Source of the DNA: Bryobacterales bacterium
GTDB lineage: Bacteria > Acidobacteriota > Terriglobia > Bryobacterales > UBA6623
Reading direction: 5' to 3'
DNA length: 43,991 nt
Assembly (NCBI GenBank): GCA_022824585.1
Contig: JAJDZN010000115.1
Location: 1 to 43,991, forward strand
How positions within the stretch are numbered: the first letter of the stretch is position 1; each line of letters opens with the position of its first letter. The position numbers and the translations under genes were made by a program. Of this stretch, positions 17,456 through 25,622 are shown piece after piece. The notes below the pieces were generated by a model. That model was not told the origin of the DNA. It made no database searches and was given only the letters and a program-made list of their open reading frames with translations.

Positions 17456-20353
17456 ATGCCGCTAATGAAATACAACCCAAGCTTCCTGCCGGACCAAGCT
17501 TTGATCGACTCGTTCTGCGTCCGGCTCGTCGAGTTTGAATCCCTGCTGGAGACGCTGCGAGAAACCAAGGGGGGTTCAAATGTCCATCGACTTGTCATAG
17601 GTCCGAGGGGCAGCGGCAAGACGACTCTAGTGCTGCGCGTCGCAGCCGAAGTTCGCCGCGACCTCGGCCTTTCTGCAATGTTCTTCCCGCTCGTGCTCCC
17701 CGAGGAACACTATGAGGTTTCGACTTGCGGCGAGTTCTGGCTTGAGTGTGTAAGCCGCCTAGCGGCAAGTGCCCCTCCAGAAAGAAACGGAATCGACCTA
17801 CGGCTGACCCACGAGGAACTTCGTGGGTTGGCGTCGGATAGGGAACTCGAGGATCGATGCCTGGCTACGCTTCTAGACTTCGCGCGACGAGCCGACAAGC
17901 GTCTTCTAGTAATCGTCGAGAACCTGAACACGCTATTCGAAGAAACGTCCGACCCTGATGTCGGCTGGCGTCTGCGCAAGGTGCTGCAAACCGAGCCTCG
18001 AATCATGCTGCTCGCAACCGCGACCTGTAGATTCGATGAGATCGACCACCCCGAGCACGCGCTCTATAACTTCTTCGAATCGCTGGCGTTGTCGGGCCTG
18101 CGAACGAACGAGTGCGCTGCGCTGTGGGAGAGAGTATCGGGAAAGCGGACTGCTGGCAGGGAAATCCGTTCGATCGAGATTCTCACCGGCGGCAGTCCCC
18201 GCCTGATCGCGATCATTGCCCAATTCGGCGGGGGGCTATCGTTTGAGAGGCTCCTGCACGAGCTGATGCAGCTGGTCGATGACCATACCGAGTACTTCAA
18301 GAGCCACATCGAGGCTCTGCCCTCACAAGAGCGTCGCGTGTATCTTGCCCTTGCCGAGATCTGGAAGCCTGCAACTGCAAGCGAGGTCGCCAAACATGCG
18401 CGGCTGCAAAGCAGTCATTGCAGTGCCCATCTGAAGCGGCTCGCGAGCCGAGGGGTGGTAGCCGAAGCAGGCGGAACACCCCGGCGCAAGGAGTACTACG
18501 TTACTGAACGCCTCTACAACATCTATTACCTAGTTCGTAAGCGAGGGGGACCGGCAGCGCTCGTAGAGGCTCTGATTCGCTTCATGGCGTCCTTCTACTC
18601 GGTCAGCGAATTGATCGGTGGGTGGGTGGGTATTGTCACTGAATCCGAAGAAAGCAGTTCCGGAAAGAACCCCCTCGTGGCAGATGCGATCGCTCGGCTT
18701 ATCGAAATTTTGCCAGGCCATCGCGCCGAGCTCTTGGGCCGATTGCCGGAGACCTTCACCAAGGCCGTGGGGGAAACCACGCTCTGGAAGTACAAGGGAC
18801 CTGTCTCGGAGGCCGCCCAGCCAGCATCGCCTGACCTTGCGATGACTCCCGAACTCGCTGCGCTCGTTCAGAAGATAGACAAGTCGAACTTCGCATCTGA
18901 CAACAGCCGACTAGCGGAAGTCTGCGATGAGATCTTTGCCCGGTCTGGGGCAAACCCTAGGCCGGGAATCCGTATGGCTCTGGCGGGTGCATGGCTCAAC
19001 AGGGGGGTGCTCCTCGCATCCGAACACCGGATGGAAGAGGCATTGCAGTGCTTTAGGTGGGCAGAAGAATACTCGGCTAACGACATTCAGCACGGGATGG
19101 CACTAAGCAATCAGGGGCTTGCGCTTGCCAGCGTTTCAAGACCCGAGGAGGCAGTGCAGGTCTTCGATGAGATCTGCGCCAGGTTCCTCCGGCGAGACAG
19201 CCCCGAGTTGGTCGGCTTCGTTGCTGGAGCGTTCTTCAACGGCGGCGTCGCGTATCGGGAACTGGGTCGGACCGAAGAGGCCCTCCGGGTATGGGACCAA
19301 GGAATTGGGCTGCTCGAGCGACACCCTACGGACGTCACCGTAGACTGCGCCTTCAAGTCATGCCTCAACAAGGCCGGCACGCTATCCGATCTGGAGCGGT
19401 ATGGGGATGCCCTTGAGTGCTATGAACGGGCGACAGCCCTGTTCGAGTCGTCCGAGTACCTCAGGAACAACCACGCATATGCAGCGCGCCTCTTGATGAA
19501 TAAGGCGTCGGCTCTTATCCATGTCGACCGCTTCGAGCACGCATTGGAGGCGAGTGAACGGTCTCTCAACGAACTGGAGCGCGCAATTCAAGCACCGGGA
19601 ACTCAGGAGTTAAGGGCGGGAGCCCTTTCGACTATGGGAAGTGCGCTCGAACGCCTCGACCGAGATGAGGAAGCATTGAAGACCTATTCGGAGATTATTG
19701 ATCGATACAGCGAGAGTGCCAATCCAGCGGTAGTCGGACGAGTCGTTGAGGCAATCATCAACAAGAGCCAAGTTCTGTCAAGGGCCGACAGGCTCCACGA
19801 TGCTCTCCGTGTGTACGACGCGATAGAAAAGTGGCTTCAGACCGCGGCCCCAGACAAATTGGCCAAAGATCTCGAAATAGCCATCCTCAACCGAGCCGCA
19901 ATCGCGATCAAGGTCGAAGCTCCCGGCCAAGCCATCGAGATTGCGAATCGAGTGATTGACCATGGATGGTCCGATTCGGCAAAGAACCGGGCTCGGGCGT
20001 TTTGGATTCGTGCCGAAGCTCGATACGGAACTGGTGACATCAGTGGCTGTCTCTCCGACATAGACGACGCGCTCGTACTCCTACCTGATAGCGCCGCTCC
20101 ATTGGACCTTGCAATCAACCAGCTGATCCTGTTCGGTGCCCGCCTTGGGGTCGATCAGGTGCTGGCGAGCATCGAGCGATCCCCCTCGGCGGACCTCCTG
20201 CTGCCGCTATCCACGGCCCTAGCACAGGACGTCGGCCGGAATCCGCGAGTGTCGAAGGAAGTCGCAGAGGTCGCGCGCGATCTGCGCGACGACATCGCCA
20301 ACGTGCGCGCCAGCCTCGCGAAGGCAGAGCCTGTCGCGTCAGAAGCCTCCTAG
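17456..20353 (+). CDS. STAND-like P-loop ATPase with winged helix and TPR repeats (second gene of ATPase pair)
   Basis: 965 aa from ATG 17456, with a GGCAGG purine run before it; the open frame extends back into the previous gene. Order: N-terminal helix; Walker A GPRGSGKTT (about 49-57); atypical Walker B LLVIVENLNTLF, with Glu-Asn in place of Asp-Glu (about 150-161); sensor-like LLATAT; winged helix at about 340-405 (ATASEVAKHARL, then YYVTERLYNIYYLVRKR); and from about 500 to 900 a series of TPR-like helix pairs with the A-x-x-x-F/Y spacing (EEALQCFRWAEEY, EEALRVWDQGIG, GDALECYERATA, EEALKTYSEII). TPR arrays on STAND ATPases usually act as ligand sensors. No effector domain is visible in it, so its partner ATPase or another protein must carry out the output. 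Unknown system. Confidence 0.78.
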   Translation: MPLMKYNPSFLPDQALIDSFCVRLVEFESLLETLRETKGGSNVHRLVIGPRGSGKTTLVLRVAAEVRRDLGLSAMFFPLVLPEEHYEVSTCGEFWLECVSRLAASAPPERNGIDLRLTHEELRGLASDRELEDRCLATLLDFARRADKRLLVIVENLNTLFEETSDPDVGWRLRKVLQTEPRIMLLATATCRFDEIDHPEHALYNFFESLALSGLRTNECAALWERVSGKRTAGREIRSIEILTGGSPRLIAIIAQFGGGLSFERLLHELMQLVDDHTEYFKSHIEALPSQERRVYLALAEIWKPATASEVAKHARLQSSHCSAHLKRLASRGVVAEAGGTPRRKEYYVTERLYNIYYLVRKRGGPAALVEALIRFMASFYSVSELIGGWVGIVTESEESSSGKNPLVADAIARLIEILPGHRAELLGRLPETFTKAVGETTLWKYKGPVSEAAQPASPDLAMTPELAALVQKIDKSNFASDNSRLAEVCDEIFARSGANPRPGIRMALAGAWLNRGVLLASEHRMEEALQCFRWAEEYSANDIQHGMALSNQGLALASVSRPEEAVQVFDEICARFLRRDSPELVGFVAGAFFNGGVAYRELGRTEEALRVWDQGIGLLERHPTDVTVDCAFKSCLNKAGTLSDLERYGDALECYERATALFESSEYLRNNHAYAARLLMNKASALIHVDRFEHALEASERSLNELERAIQAPGTQELRAGALSTMGSALERLDRDEEALKTYSEIIDRYSESANPAVVGRVVEAIINKSQVLSRADRLHDALRVYDAIEKWLQTAAPDKLAKDLEIAILNRAAIAIKVEAPGQAIEIANRVIDHGWSDSAKNRARAFWIRAEARYGTGDISGCLSDIDDALVLLPDSAAPLDLAINQLILFGARLGVDQVLASIERSPSADLLLPLSTALAQDVGRNPRVSKEVAEVARDLRDDIANVRASLAKAEPVASEAS

Positions 20354-20362
20354 GTGGCAAGC

Positions 20363-20488
20363 ATGAGCGAGAGTTCCGAGATCGCCGACAGCAACTTCCT
20401 TCTCAGTGACACGCCGGTAGCGGTACTGCTTTTCTTCCTCGCGGTGTCACTGGCCCGGGCGTTGGAAGACGGGGGAAGCTGTGGCTGA
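20363..20488 (+). CDS. 41-residue ORF in the antitoxin position before relE
   Basis: ATG 20363 is preceded by an AGGTGG ribosome-binding-like run at a good distance. It encodes 41 residues (MSESSEIADSN..., ending ALEDGGSCG) and overlaps the relE start by eight bases, as an antitoxin would. It contains a hydrophobic stretch, TPVAVLLFFLAVSLARAL, unlike known RelB or Phd antitoxins. It may be a decayed antitoxin, a leader peptide for coupling, or a tiny membrane protein. Function unknown. Confidence 0.4.
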   Translation: MSESSEIADSNFLLSDTPVAVLLFFLAVSLARALEDGGSCG

Positions 20489-20732
20489 TCCACGCGTCAT
20501 CTTCTCGGCTCGGGCACGCCGCGACCTACGACGGGTGGATTTGCCAACACGAACCCGAATCGTTGCCGGCATCGATCAGTACGCCGGAACAGGCGTTGGG
20601 GACGTCAAGCGAGTGCAGACACGAGCGCAGCTTCGTCTCCGGATCGGCAACTGGCGGGTATTCTTCAAGTGGGTAGACGATGGCACGATTAAGATTGTTG
20701 CCATCCTGCATCGGCGCGAAGCCTATAGATGA
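20481..20732 (+). CDS. RelE-family toxin
   Basis: 83 aa from GTG 20481 (MADPRVIFSARARRDLRRV). Family features are clear: the N-terminal strand and basic helix, GDVKRVQ, LRLRIGNWRVFF, and the C-terminal VAILHRREAYR strand, which carries the basic residues that cut mRNA on the ribosome. Length is complete. No ordinary antitoxin precedes it; instead a 41-codon ORF overlaps its start, and an antitoxin-like gene lies just downstream on the opposite strand. Whether it is active and how it is neutralised are open. Confidence 0.85.
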   Translation: MADPRVIFSARARRDLRRVDLPTRTRIVAGIDQYAGTGVGDVKRVQTRAQLRLRIGNWRVFFKWVDDGTIKIVAILHRREAYR

Positions 20733-20768
20733 CCGTAACTGCCACGGCCCCATGCACCGCCAAGCGGC

Positions 20769-20966
20769 TCAAGTATCGATCCCGAACTCGCGCTTGATCT
20801 CAGCCAAGGTGAAGGTGCGGCCAGCCCTGAGGTCCGCAAGCCCCTCTTCGATTGCGCGGATTGCCTCGTCGGTCAACTCTTCCTCGTCCTCGCTAGTGCG
20901 TCGACGGGCGGGCGGAAGCTCGCTTGGGGGAGTCCGTGTGGACGGTACCCTTTCAACTTTAGGCAT
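20769..20966 (-). CDS. Antitoxin-like protein (orphan, opposite to relE)
   Basis: 65 aa. The C-terminal half is typical of small RelB-like antitoxins that precede RelE genes: EAIRAIEEGLADLRAGRTFTL ends in a helix AEIKREFG. The N-terminus is Pro/Arg/Ser-rich and disordered-looking. It converges with relE, 36 bp apart, instead of preceding it on the same strand. No toxin lies downstream on its own strand. A local inversion separating it from its toxin would explain the layout (inference). Confidence 0.6.
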   Translation of the reverse strand: MPKVERVPSTRTPPSELPPARRRTSEDEEELTDEAIRAIEEGLADLRAGRTFTLAEIKREFGIDT

Positions 20967-21286
20967 CTTGCGCTCTCCTCAGCAATCCCTACTGCATGAT
21001 GATAACAGCCTCCTAGGCCGCAAGTTGCTGTCGCACTCTCTGCGTGGACCGCAGACAGGTCGCGGCACATATTGGCGCGGGAGTCTGCGACGGCAAGATT
21101 TCGGGGCAGCATCTGCCTGCGAATCGCCGCCAGCGACCGACTTTCCGCAACAAACACAACGCCGTCGATCCTGCCTGTCTCACTCTCTGGCGTGGTAGTC
21201 TGGCTGTGCCGAGCTGTCGACACATACGCTTCCTCCGGTCTCACGACCGCGGGGACACGCCTCTCGCGAATTGTTCGAGTATCGCC
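20967..21286. other. Intergenic stretch between antitoxin and lipoprotein genes
   Basis: About 320 bases separating divergent genes. It should hold the antitoxin promoter (minus) and the lipoprotein promoter (plus). The open frame continuing upstream from the lipoprotein is Arg/Ser-rich and lacks protein character, so I treat it as non-coding. No RNA gene or repeat seen. Confidence 0.4.
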
Positions 21287-23158
21287 ATGACCGCTTCACG
21301 ACACCTAGCCGCAGCCATCCTCCTGATGTTCTCGGCCTCCTGTAGTCAGCTTCCCGTCGTAGACGTGGACTCACCGATGGAGGCCCCTCGCTGGGCCTTG
21401 CTGGAGCGCGAGTTGCTGGAGGCCAATTCGAAAGCGGTCGAAGAGTTCGCGGACGGCTATCTGGACGATCGGGGCTACCTCTTGCACACGCCGCGCTGGG
21501 GCACGCTGGACGGTCCCGATGACGCGATCGAGACCTTCTACAACTGGACACTCCTGCACGCCTTGGGCGGCTCGGATTCGGTCTTGGATCTGTACAAGAA
21601 GGGGCTCGAGGGGCATCTCCAGCAATACGGCGAACTGCGCACCGAACTGACCACTCTGGCCAGCAACGGGGCGTATCACCGCGAGTTCATCACGCAGTCG
21701 GACTGGTTTCACACCGGAGAGGGGATGCGGGCATTCCTGCTCATGGGGCACTCGGCCCCGGACGACGACCTGCTGGTGGAGAGGATGGAGCGCTTCGCCC
21801 AGATGTATACCGGCGAGGATTCCTCGGTGGCCAACTACGATCCGGAGCACAAGATCATCCGCAGCTTGTGGAACGGTAGCCTCGGCCCGATGTTGCGCAG
21901 GGCCACTGTCTACGACTGGGTCGGCGATCCGGTGCCGGGCAAGTTCCACCTGCTGCACAATCCGGCGCGGACGACGCAACTGCTGGACCTCGAGCAGTGG
22001 TACCCGCGCATGCTGGCCCACTGTGACGAATACCTCGACTCGGTCGGCGATACCTTCCTGAATCTCGCCGCGACCCTGCTCAGCACCAACGCGTACGCGC
22101 TGACGGGGAAGAGCAAGTACAAGGATTGGACCTTGGAATACTTGGACGCCTGGAAGGAGCGCGCGGCCGCGACCGGCGGGATGATTCCCTCCAATATCGG
22201 TCTCGACGGCACGCTCGGAGGAGCCCATGATGGCCAGTGGTGGAAGGGCACCTACGGCTGGAACTTCACCATCTTCGATGGCGAGCTGCAGCAGATCGCG
22301 CACCGCAATTACTTCACCGCCTCATCGTTCCAAGGCTTCGCCAACGGCCTGCTGCTGACCGGCGACCAAAGCTACATCGACGTCCTGCGCACCCAAATGG
22401 ACCGCGTGTTGGAGGCCGCCAAGACCGAGGACAGCGAGCGGCTCCTGCCCACCATGTACGGCGATCCCCGCGGCTATGCATTCAACGGCGAGCCTGAGTT
22501 CTACCGATACCAGCCGGTGACGTACTCCGACCGGCTGGCGGAGATCTATCTGTGGTCGATGCAGCCGGAGGACTTGCAGCGGATCCCACAGCAGCACGAA
22601 CCGTGGATCGCCTTCTTGCAAGGCAACGACCCCGGCTATCCCGAACGCGCCATGGAGGGCGATCTCGAGCACATCCGCGAACGCCTAGAGCTACAGCGCA
22701 ACGACGAGACGACGGCCGAAACGAGGCTGGCCGACTACTTGCTCGGAATCGTGCCGGCGACGACCGACACGCTGTCAGAGCTGACCACCGGCGGATATTT
22801 CGCCAACGGCCGGATCTGGGTCCTGCACAGCCGGCTGCGCTATTTCGACCCCGCGCGGCGCCGAGCCGGCTTGCCGCCAGACGTGGCCGCCCTCGTGCAT
22901 TCGCTGGAGGACGACTCGGTGAGCGTGACGCTGGTCAATCTCAGCGATAGCGACGCACGCGAGATCATCGTGCAAGCGGGCGGGTATGCGGAGCACCAAT
23001 TCACAGCGCTGGAGCGCGAATCGGGCGCGGTTGATCTTGACGCGAACGCCGTCAGCGTGCGGCTCGCGCCCGGCAGCGGCGAACGGCTGACGCTGCGCAT
23101 GGCGCGCTACGCCAACCAGCCCGACCTGGCATTTCCTTGGTCTTGGTCGCGGCGCTAG
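21287..23158 (+). CDS. Large predicted lipoprotein, unknown (possible alpha/alpha-barrel)
   Basis: 623 aa from ATG 21287, where a lipoprotein signal begins (MTASRHLAAAILLM, lipobox FSASC, Cys about 19). The rest is soluble and rich in aromatic and acidic residues: YNWTLLHALGG, WWKGTYGWNF, DPRGYAFNGEPEFYRYQP. Regularly spaced helical segments suggest an alpha/alpha-toroid such as those of glycoside hydrolases and polysaccharide lyases. The last 120 residues look like a beta-sandwich (SVSVTLVNLSD, VRLAPGSGERLTLRM). I do not recognise a named family and assign no reaction. It meets the next gene tail to tail with 11 bp between them, so it is probably a single transcription unit. Confidence 0.75.
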   Translation: MTASRHLAAAILLMFSASCSQLPVVDVDSPMEAPRWALLERELLEANSKAVEEFADGYLDDRGYLLHTPRWGTLDGPDDAIETFYNWTLLHALGGSDSVLDLYKKGLEGHLQQYGELRTELTTLASNGAYHREFITQSDWFHTGEGMRAFLLMGHSAPDDDLLVERMERFAQMYTGEDSSVANYDPEHKIIRSLWNGSLGPMLRRATVYDWVGDPVPGKFHLLHNPARTTQLLDLEQWYPRMLAHCDEYLDSVGDTFLNLAATLLSTNAYALTGKSKYKDWTLEYLDAWKERAAATGGMIPSNIGLDGTLGGAHDGQWWKGTYGWNFTIFDGELQQIAHRNYFTASSFQGFANGLLLTGDQSYIDVLRTQMDRVLEAAKTEDSERLLPTMYGDPRGYAFNGEPEFYRYQPVTYSDRLAEIYLWSMQPEDLQRIPQQHEPWIAFLQGNDPGYPERAMEGDLEHIRERLELQRNDETTAETRLADYLLGIVPATTDTLSELTTGGYFANGRIWVLHSRLRYFDPARRRAGLPPDVAALVHSLEDDSVSVTLVNLSDSDAREIIVQAGGYAEHQFTALERESGAVDLDANAVSVRLAPGSGERLTLRMARYANQPDLAFPWSWSRR

Positions 23159-23169
23159 GCGGCAATCCG

Positions 23170-23859
23170 TCAGCCGCCCAAGGGCTCGATGGACGCGGCC
23201 ACGTGGTCGCGGTAGGTCACCCGCACGGGCTCGAGCCCGGCTACCGTGCACTGCTTGTAGTCGACGATCCGAGTCATCCCACCCGGCGACTGGCGCACGA
23301 CCTCGCCGACGCCCAGCGCGAAGCCGATACGCACCTCGCTCATGCCGACCTCGACGACGCCCTTCGACGCCGCATCCCACATCTCGTCGGTCCAGTGGTC
23401 GTAGATCTCCCTTGGATCCTCGACGAAGAAGATGTCATCGACGAACACCCGCTGCGTCGTGCCGATGACGAACGAACGCCGCTCGCCCTCCTTCTCAAAC
23501 AGCAAGACAACCTCGCGGCCGCGCGTTTCGAAGGCTAGCGGGACGATGCGCTCGAGTGGCTCGAAGAGCCGCTCGCCGGGCCCGTAGAACCAGCGGTAGC
23601 CCTCGCGGATCCACAGCGGCTTGCCCGTGAGCCGCTCCCGCGCCGAGGCCAAGTCGGTCGCATACGACTTCGGCACGAACACGAACGCATCGGACGGAAG
23701 GTTGCGCTTGGTCGGCTGCTCGCCGATGGTCATGTTCGCGATTCGGTTCCGCTCATAGAAGTGGTAGGCCAGGTAGACCGCGCCGACGACCAGCGCAACC
23801 TTGATCGCCAGCCGGAACCAGAACAGCCACTCCTCGCCCGCGAACTTCAGCCGCATCAA
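23170..23859 (-). CDS. Membrane-anchored protein of unknown function
   Basis: 229 aa. One hydrophobic helix near the N-terminus (LAIKVALVVGAVYLAYHFY, about 18-36) is followed by a soluble domain with several beta-like stretches (AFVFVPKSY, EVVLLFEKEGERRSFVIG, VEVGMSEVRIGFALGVGEVV). Topology suggests a single-span protein with the bulk in the periplasm. No recognisable motif or family. It is transcribed against the lipoprotein gene. The start ATG pair gives MMRLKFAGEEW. Confidence 0.7.
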   Translation of the reverse strand: MMRLKFAGEEWLFWFRLAIKVALVVGAVYLAYHFYERNRIANMTIGEQPTKRNLPSDAFVFVPKSYATDLASARERLTGKPLWIREGYRWFYGPGERLFEPLERIVPLAFETRGREVVLLFEKEGERRSFVIGTTQRVFVDDIFFVEDPREIYDHWTDEMWDAASKGVVEVGMSEVRIGFALGVGEVVRQSPGGMTRIVDYKQCTVAGLEPVRVTYRDHVAASIEPLGG

Positions 23860-24130
23860 GAACTTCCCTCAGGGTTGGTTGCCCAACGCTAGTGGCCACG
23901 CACGGTTCAAGTCTAGACGATCATCGGACTGCCGTTCCGACCGTGATCGATCCGGTGCTCGGAGTCTCGGCCTCCTCAGACGGCCGCGCTGATCTCGCTC
24001 TGGGCAGGCTGCCGACTCCCACGACCCGCTCTTGCCAAGATGTGCTACGATTTGCCGCGCTCTGCGTCGGCATCCGTCCCCCCTTGTGGCGAATCGTGAC
24101 GTTTCCGACTCAAGTCGCACTGGAGGAATC

Positions 24131-24727
24131 ATGAACGAAGGGATGGAGCAACCGCCCGCAAGGTCCGCTTGGAATCGTGTCAAGGCGGTACTTCGGTTCG
24201 AACCCGGGATCTTCATGGAGATCGCGCAAGACAACAGCGCGACGGGGCAAGCGTGCGGTGTCTTCGCGCTGGCGGTGCTCCTCAGTTGCCTGTTGGGGCT
24301 TCCTATAGTCCTGCTTGCATGGCCGGCAGGGTTTCTCGGCGTTGTGATCATGGCAGGCCTCTTCATGCTGGTGTCAAGTATGTTCGCTGGCAGTCCGCCC
24401 AGCGAAGGTTTGGCGGAGCCCGACGATGGTAGCGAGGATCGCCAAGATCATAGGCTGCCCTATTCGGGCTGGCTCCGTGCGGTCCTGTTCGCCTCGGCAC
24501 CCGTGGCTTTCGGCGTCGTCCCGCTCATCGGAACACTCATCGGCGCGATTTTCAACGTGATCCTGCAGATCATCGCGATCCGCGACCTGTCCGGGATCTC
24601 AACGCCTGCGGCAGTGATAACGTGGCTCATCGCGATGCTGTTCCCAGCAATCTTGCTCGTCGTGAGCATCTTGTTGTTCGGATTCTCGATGCTCGGCGTG
24701 TTCGGCCTCAACGAACTACTGAATTGA
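24131..24727 (+). CDS. Yip1-domain membrane protein
   Basis: 198 aa from ATG 24131, preceded by a strong GGAGG five bases upstream. The layout matches bacterial Yip1/YIF1-like proteins: a cytoplasmic N-terminus with an RVKAVLRFEPGIFMEIAQDN block (Yip1 proteins typically start with such a helix), then about five transmembrane segments (FALAVLLSCLLGLPIVLLAW, VIMAGLFMLVSSM, FASAPVAFGVVPLIGTLIG, and two more) with an acidic loop between the second and third. Function in bacteria is poorly known. It converges with ubiE. Confidence 0.75.
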   Translation: MNEGMEQPPARSAWNRVKAVLRFEPGIFMEIAQDNSATGQACGVFALAVLLSCLLGLPIVLLAWPAGFLGVVIMAGLFMLVSSMFAGSPPSEGLAEPDDGSEDRQDHRLPYSGWLRAVLFASAPVAFGVVPLIGTLIGAIFNVILQIIAIRDLSGISTPAAVITWLIAMLFPAILLVVSILLFGFSMLGVFGLNELLN

Positions 24728-24832
24728 CGCTTCAAGTTGCCACGGGATTCGCGATCAACCATCGACTCCGGCCCGATGGCCAACGATAACGAGCTTTCGC
24801 CTGTCTATCTCAGGTGCCTTAGACTCATCGCA

Positions 24833-25612
24833 CTAGACGTAGGCAAGATACAAGACGCTCACACCGCCGGATAGCGGCCGAATCTCGACCCGCTTGAATC
24901 CTGCCCCGATCAGCAGCTCTCGAACCTCCTCAGGCGACGGAAAGCGCTGCACCGAATCCTGCAGATACGAGTACGCCCCTCCGCTTCCGGAGATGGCGTT
25001 GCCCAGGCGCGGCAGCACGTGCTGGAAGTAGAAGTTGAACAGTGCGCCCCAAAGCTTGAAAGTCGGCTGGGAGAACTCCAGCACCGCCAGGCAGCCGCCC
25101 GGGGCCAGTAACCGGCAGAACTCTTCGGCGCCGACGCGATAGTTTGCAAGGTTTCGAAACCCGAAGGCAATGGTCACCAAGTCTACGCTCGCGTCAGGCA
25201 GCGGCATGCGGGTGGCATCCGCCTCGGCCAGAATACGAGGCAGGCCGGCACGCTCGAACTTGTCGGCGGCACGCACCAACATCGGGCGACAGAAGTCCGA
25301 GGCAAGGCACGCTGGAACCTTGTCCGGGCGCAAGCGCGCCCGCTCACGGGCCAAGGCCAGCGCCAGATCTCCGGTGCCGGAGCAGCAATCGGCGATATTC
25401 ACCGCATCGCGCTGCAAGTAGGGCCGCACGGCGTGCACCAGCGTGCGGCGCCAGAAGCGGTCGATCTGGCCTGATAGCAGGTGATTGAGCAAGTCATAGC
25501 GCGGCGCCACCCGCGCGAACATGTCGCGCACGGCGCGGGCGGCCTCGGCTTCGTTGCCGACCTCGATGCCAGCCGGCGAAGCGCCGCGCTGTGGCTCTTC
25601 CACTGGCACCAC
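24833..25612 (-). CDS. ubiE: Demethylmenaquinone/ubiquinone C-methyltransferase
   Basis: SAM-dependent methyltransferase of respiratory quinone biosynthesis (UbiE/MenG), 259 aa. Family signatures: MFARVAPRYDLLNHLLS and the quinone-ring motif near the N-terminus, SAM-binding IADCCSGTGDLALALA, then TIAFGFRNLANY, VLEFSQP and the C-terminal GGVSVLYLAYV. The first 25 residues are extra and Glu/Ala-rich; an internal start cannot be excluded. It follows aroB by 10 bp on the same strand, so the two are probably cotranscribed, linking the shikimate pathway to quinone synthesis. Menaquinone is the likelier product in this type of genome (inference). Confidence 0.93.
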   Translation of the reverse strand: MVPVEEPQRGASPAGIEVGNEAEAARAVRDMFARVAPRYDLLNHLLSGQIDRFWRRTLVHAVRPYLQRDAVNIADCCSGTGDLALALARERARLRPDKVPACLASDFCRPMLVRAADKFERAGLPRILAEADATRMPLPDASVDLVTIAFGFRNLANYRVGAEEFCRLLAPGGCLAVLEFSQPTFKLWGALFNFYFQHVLPRLGNAISGSGGAYSYLQDSVQRFPSPEEVRELLIGAGFKRVEIRPLSGGVSVLYLAYV

Positions 25613-25622
25613 GTATGCGGCT

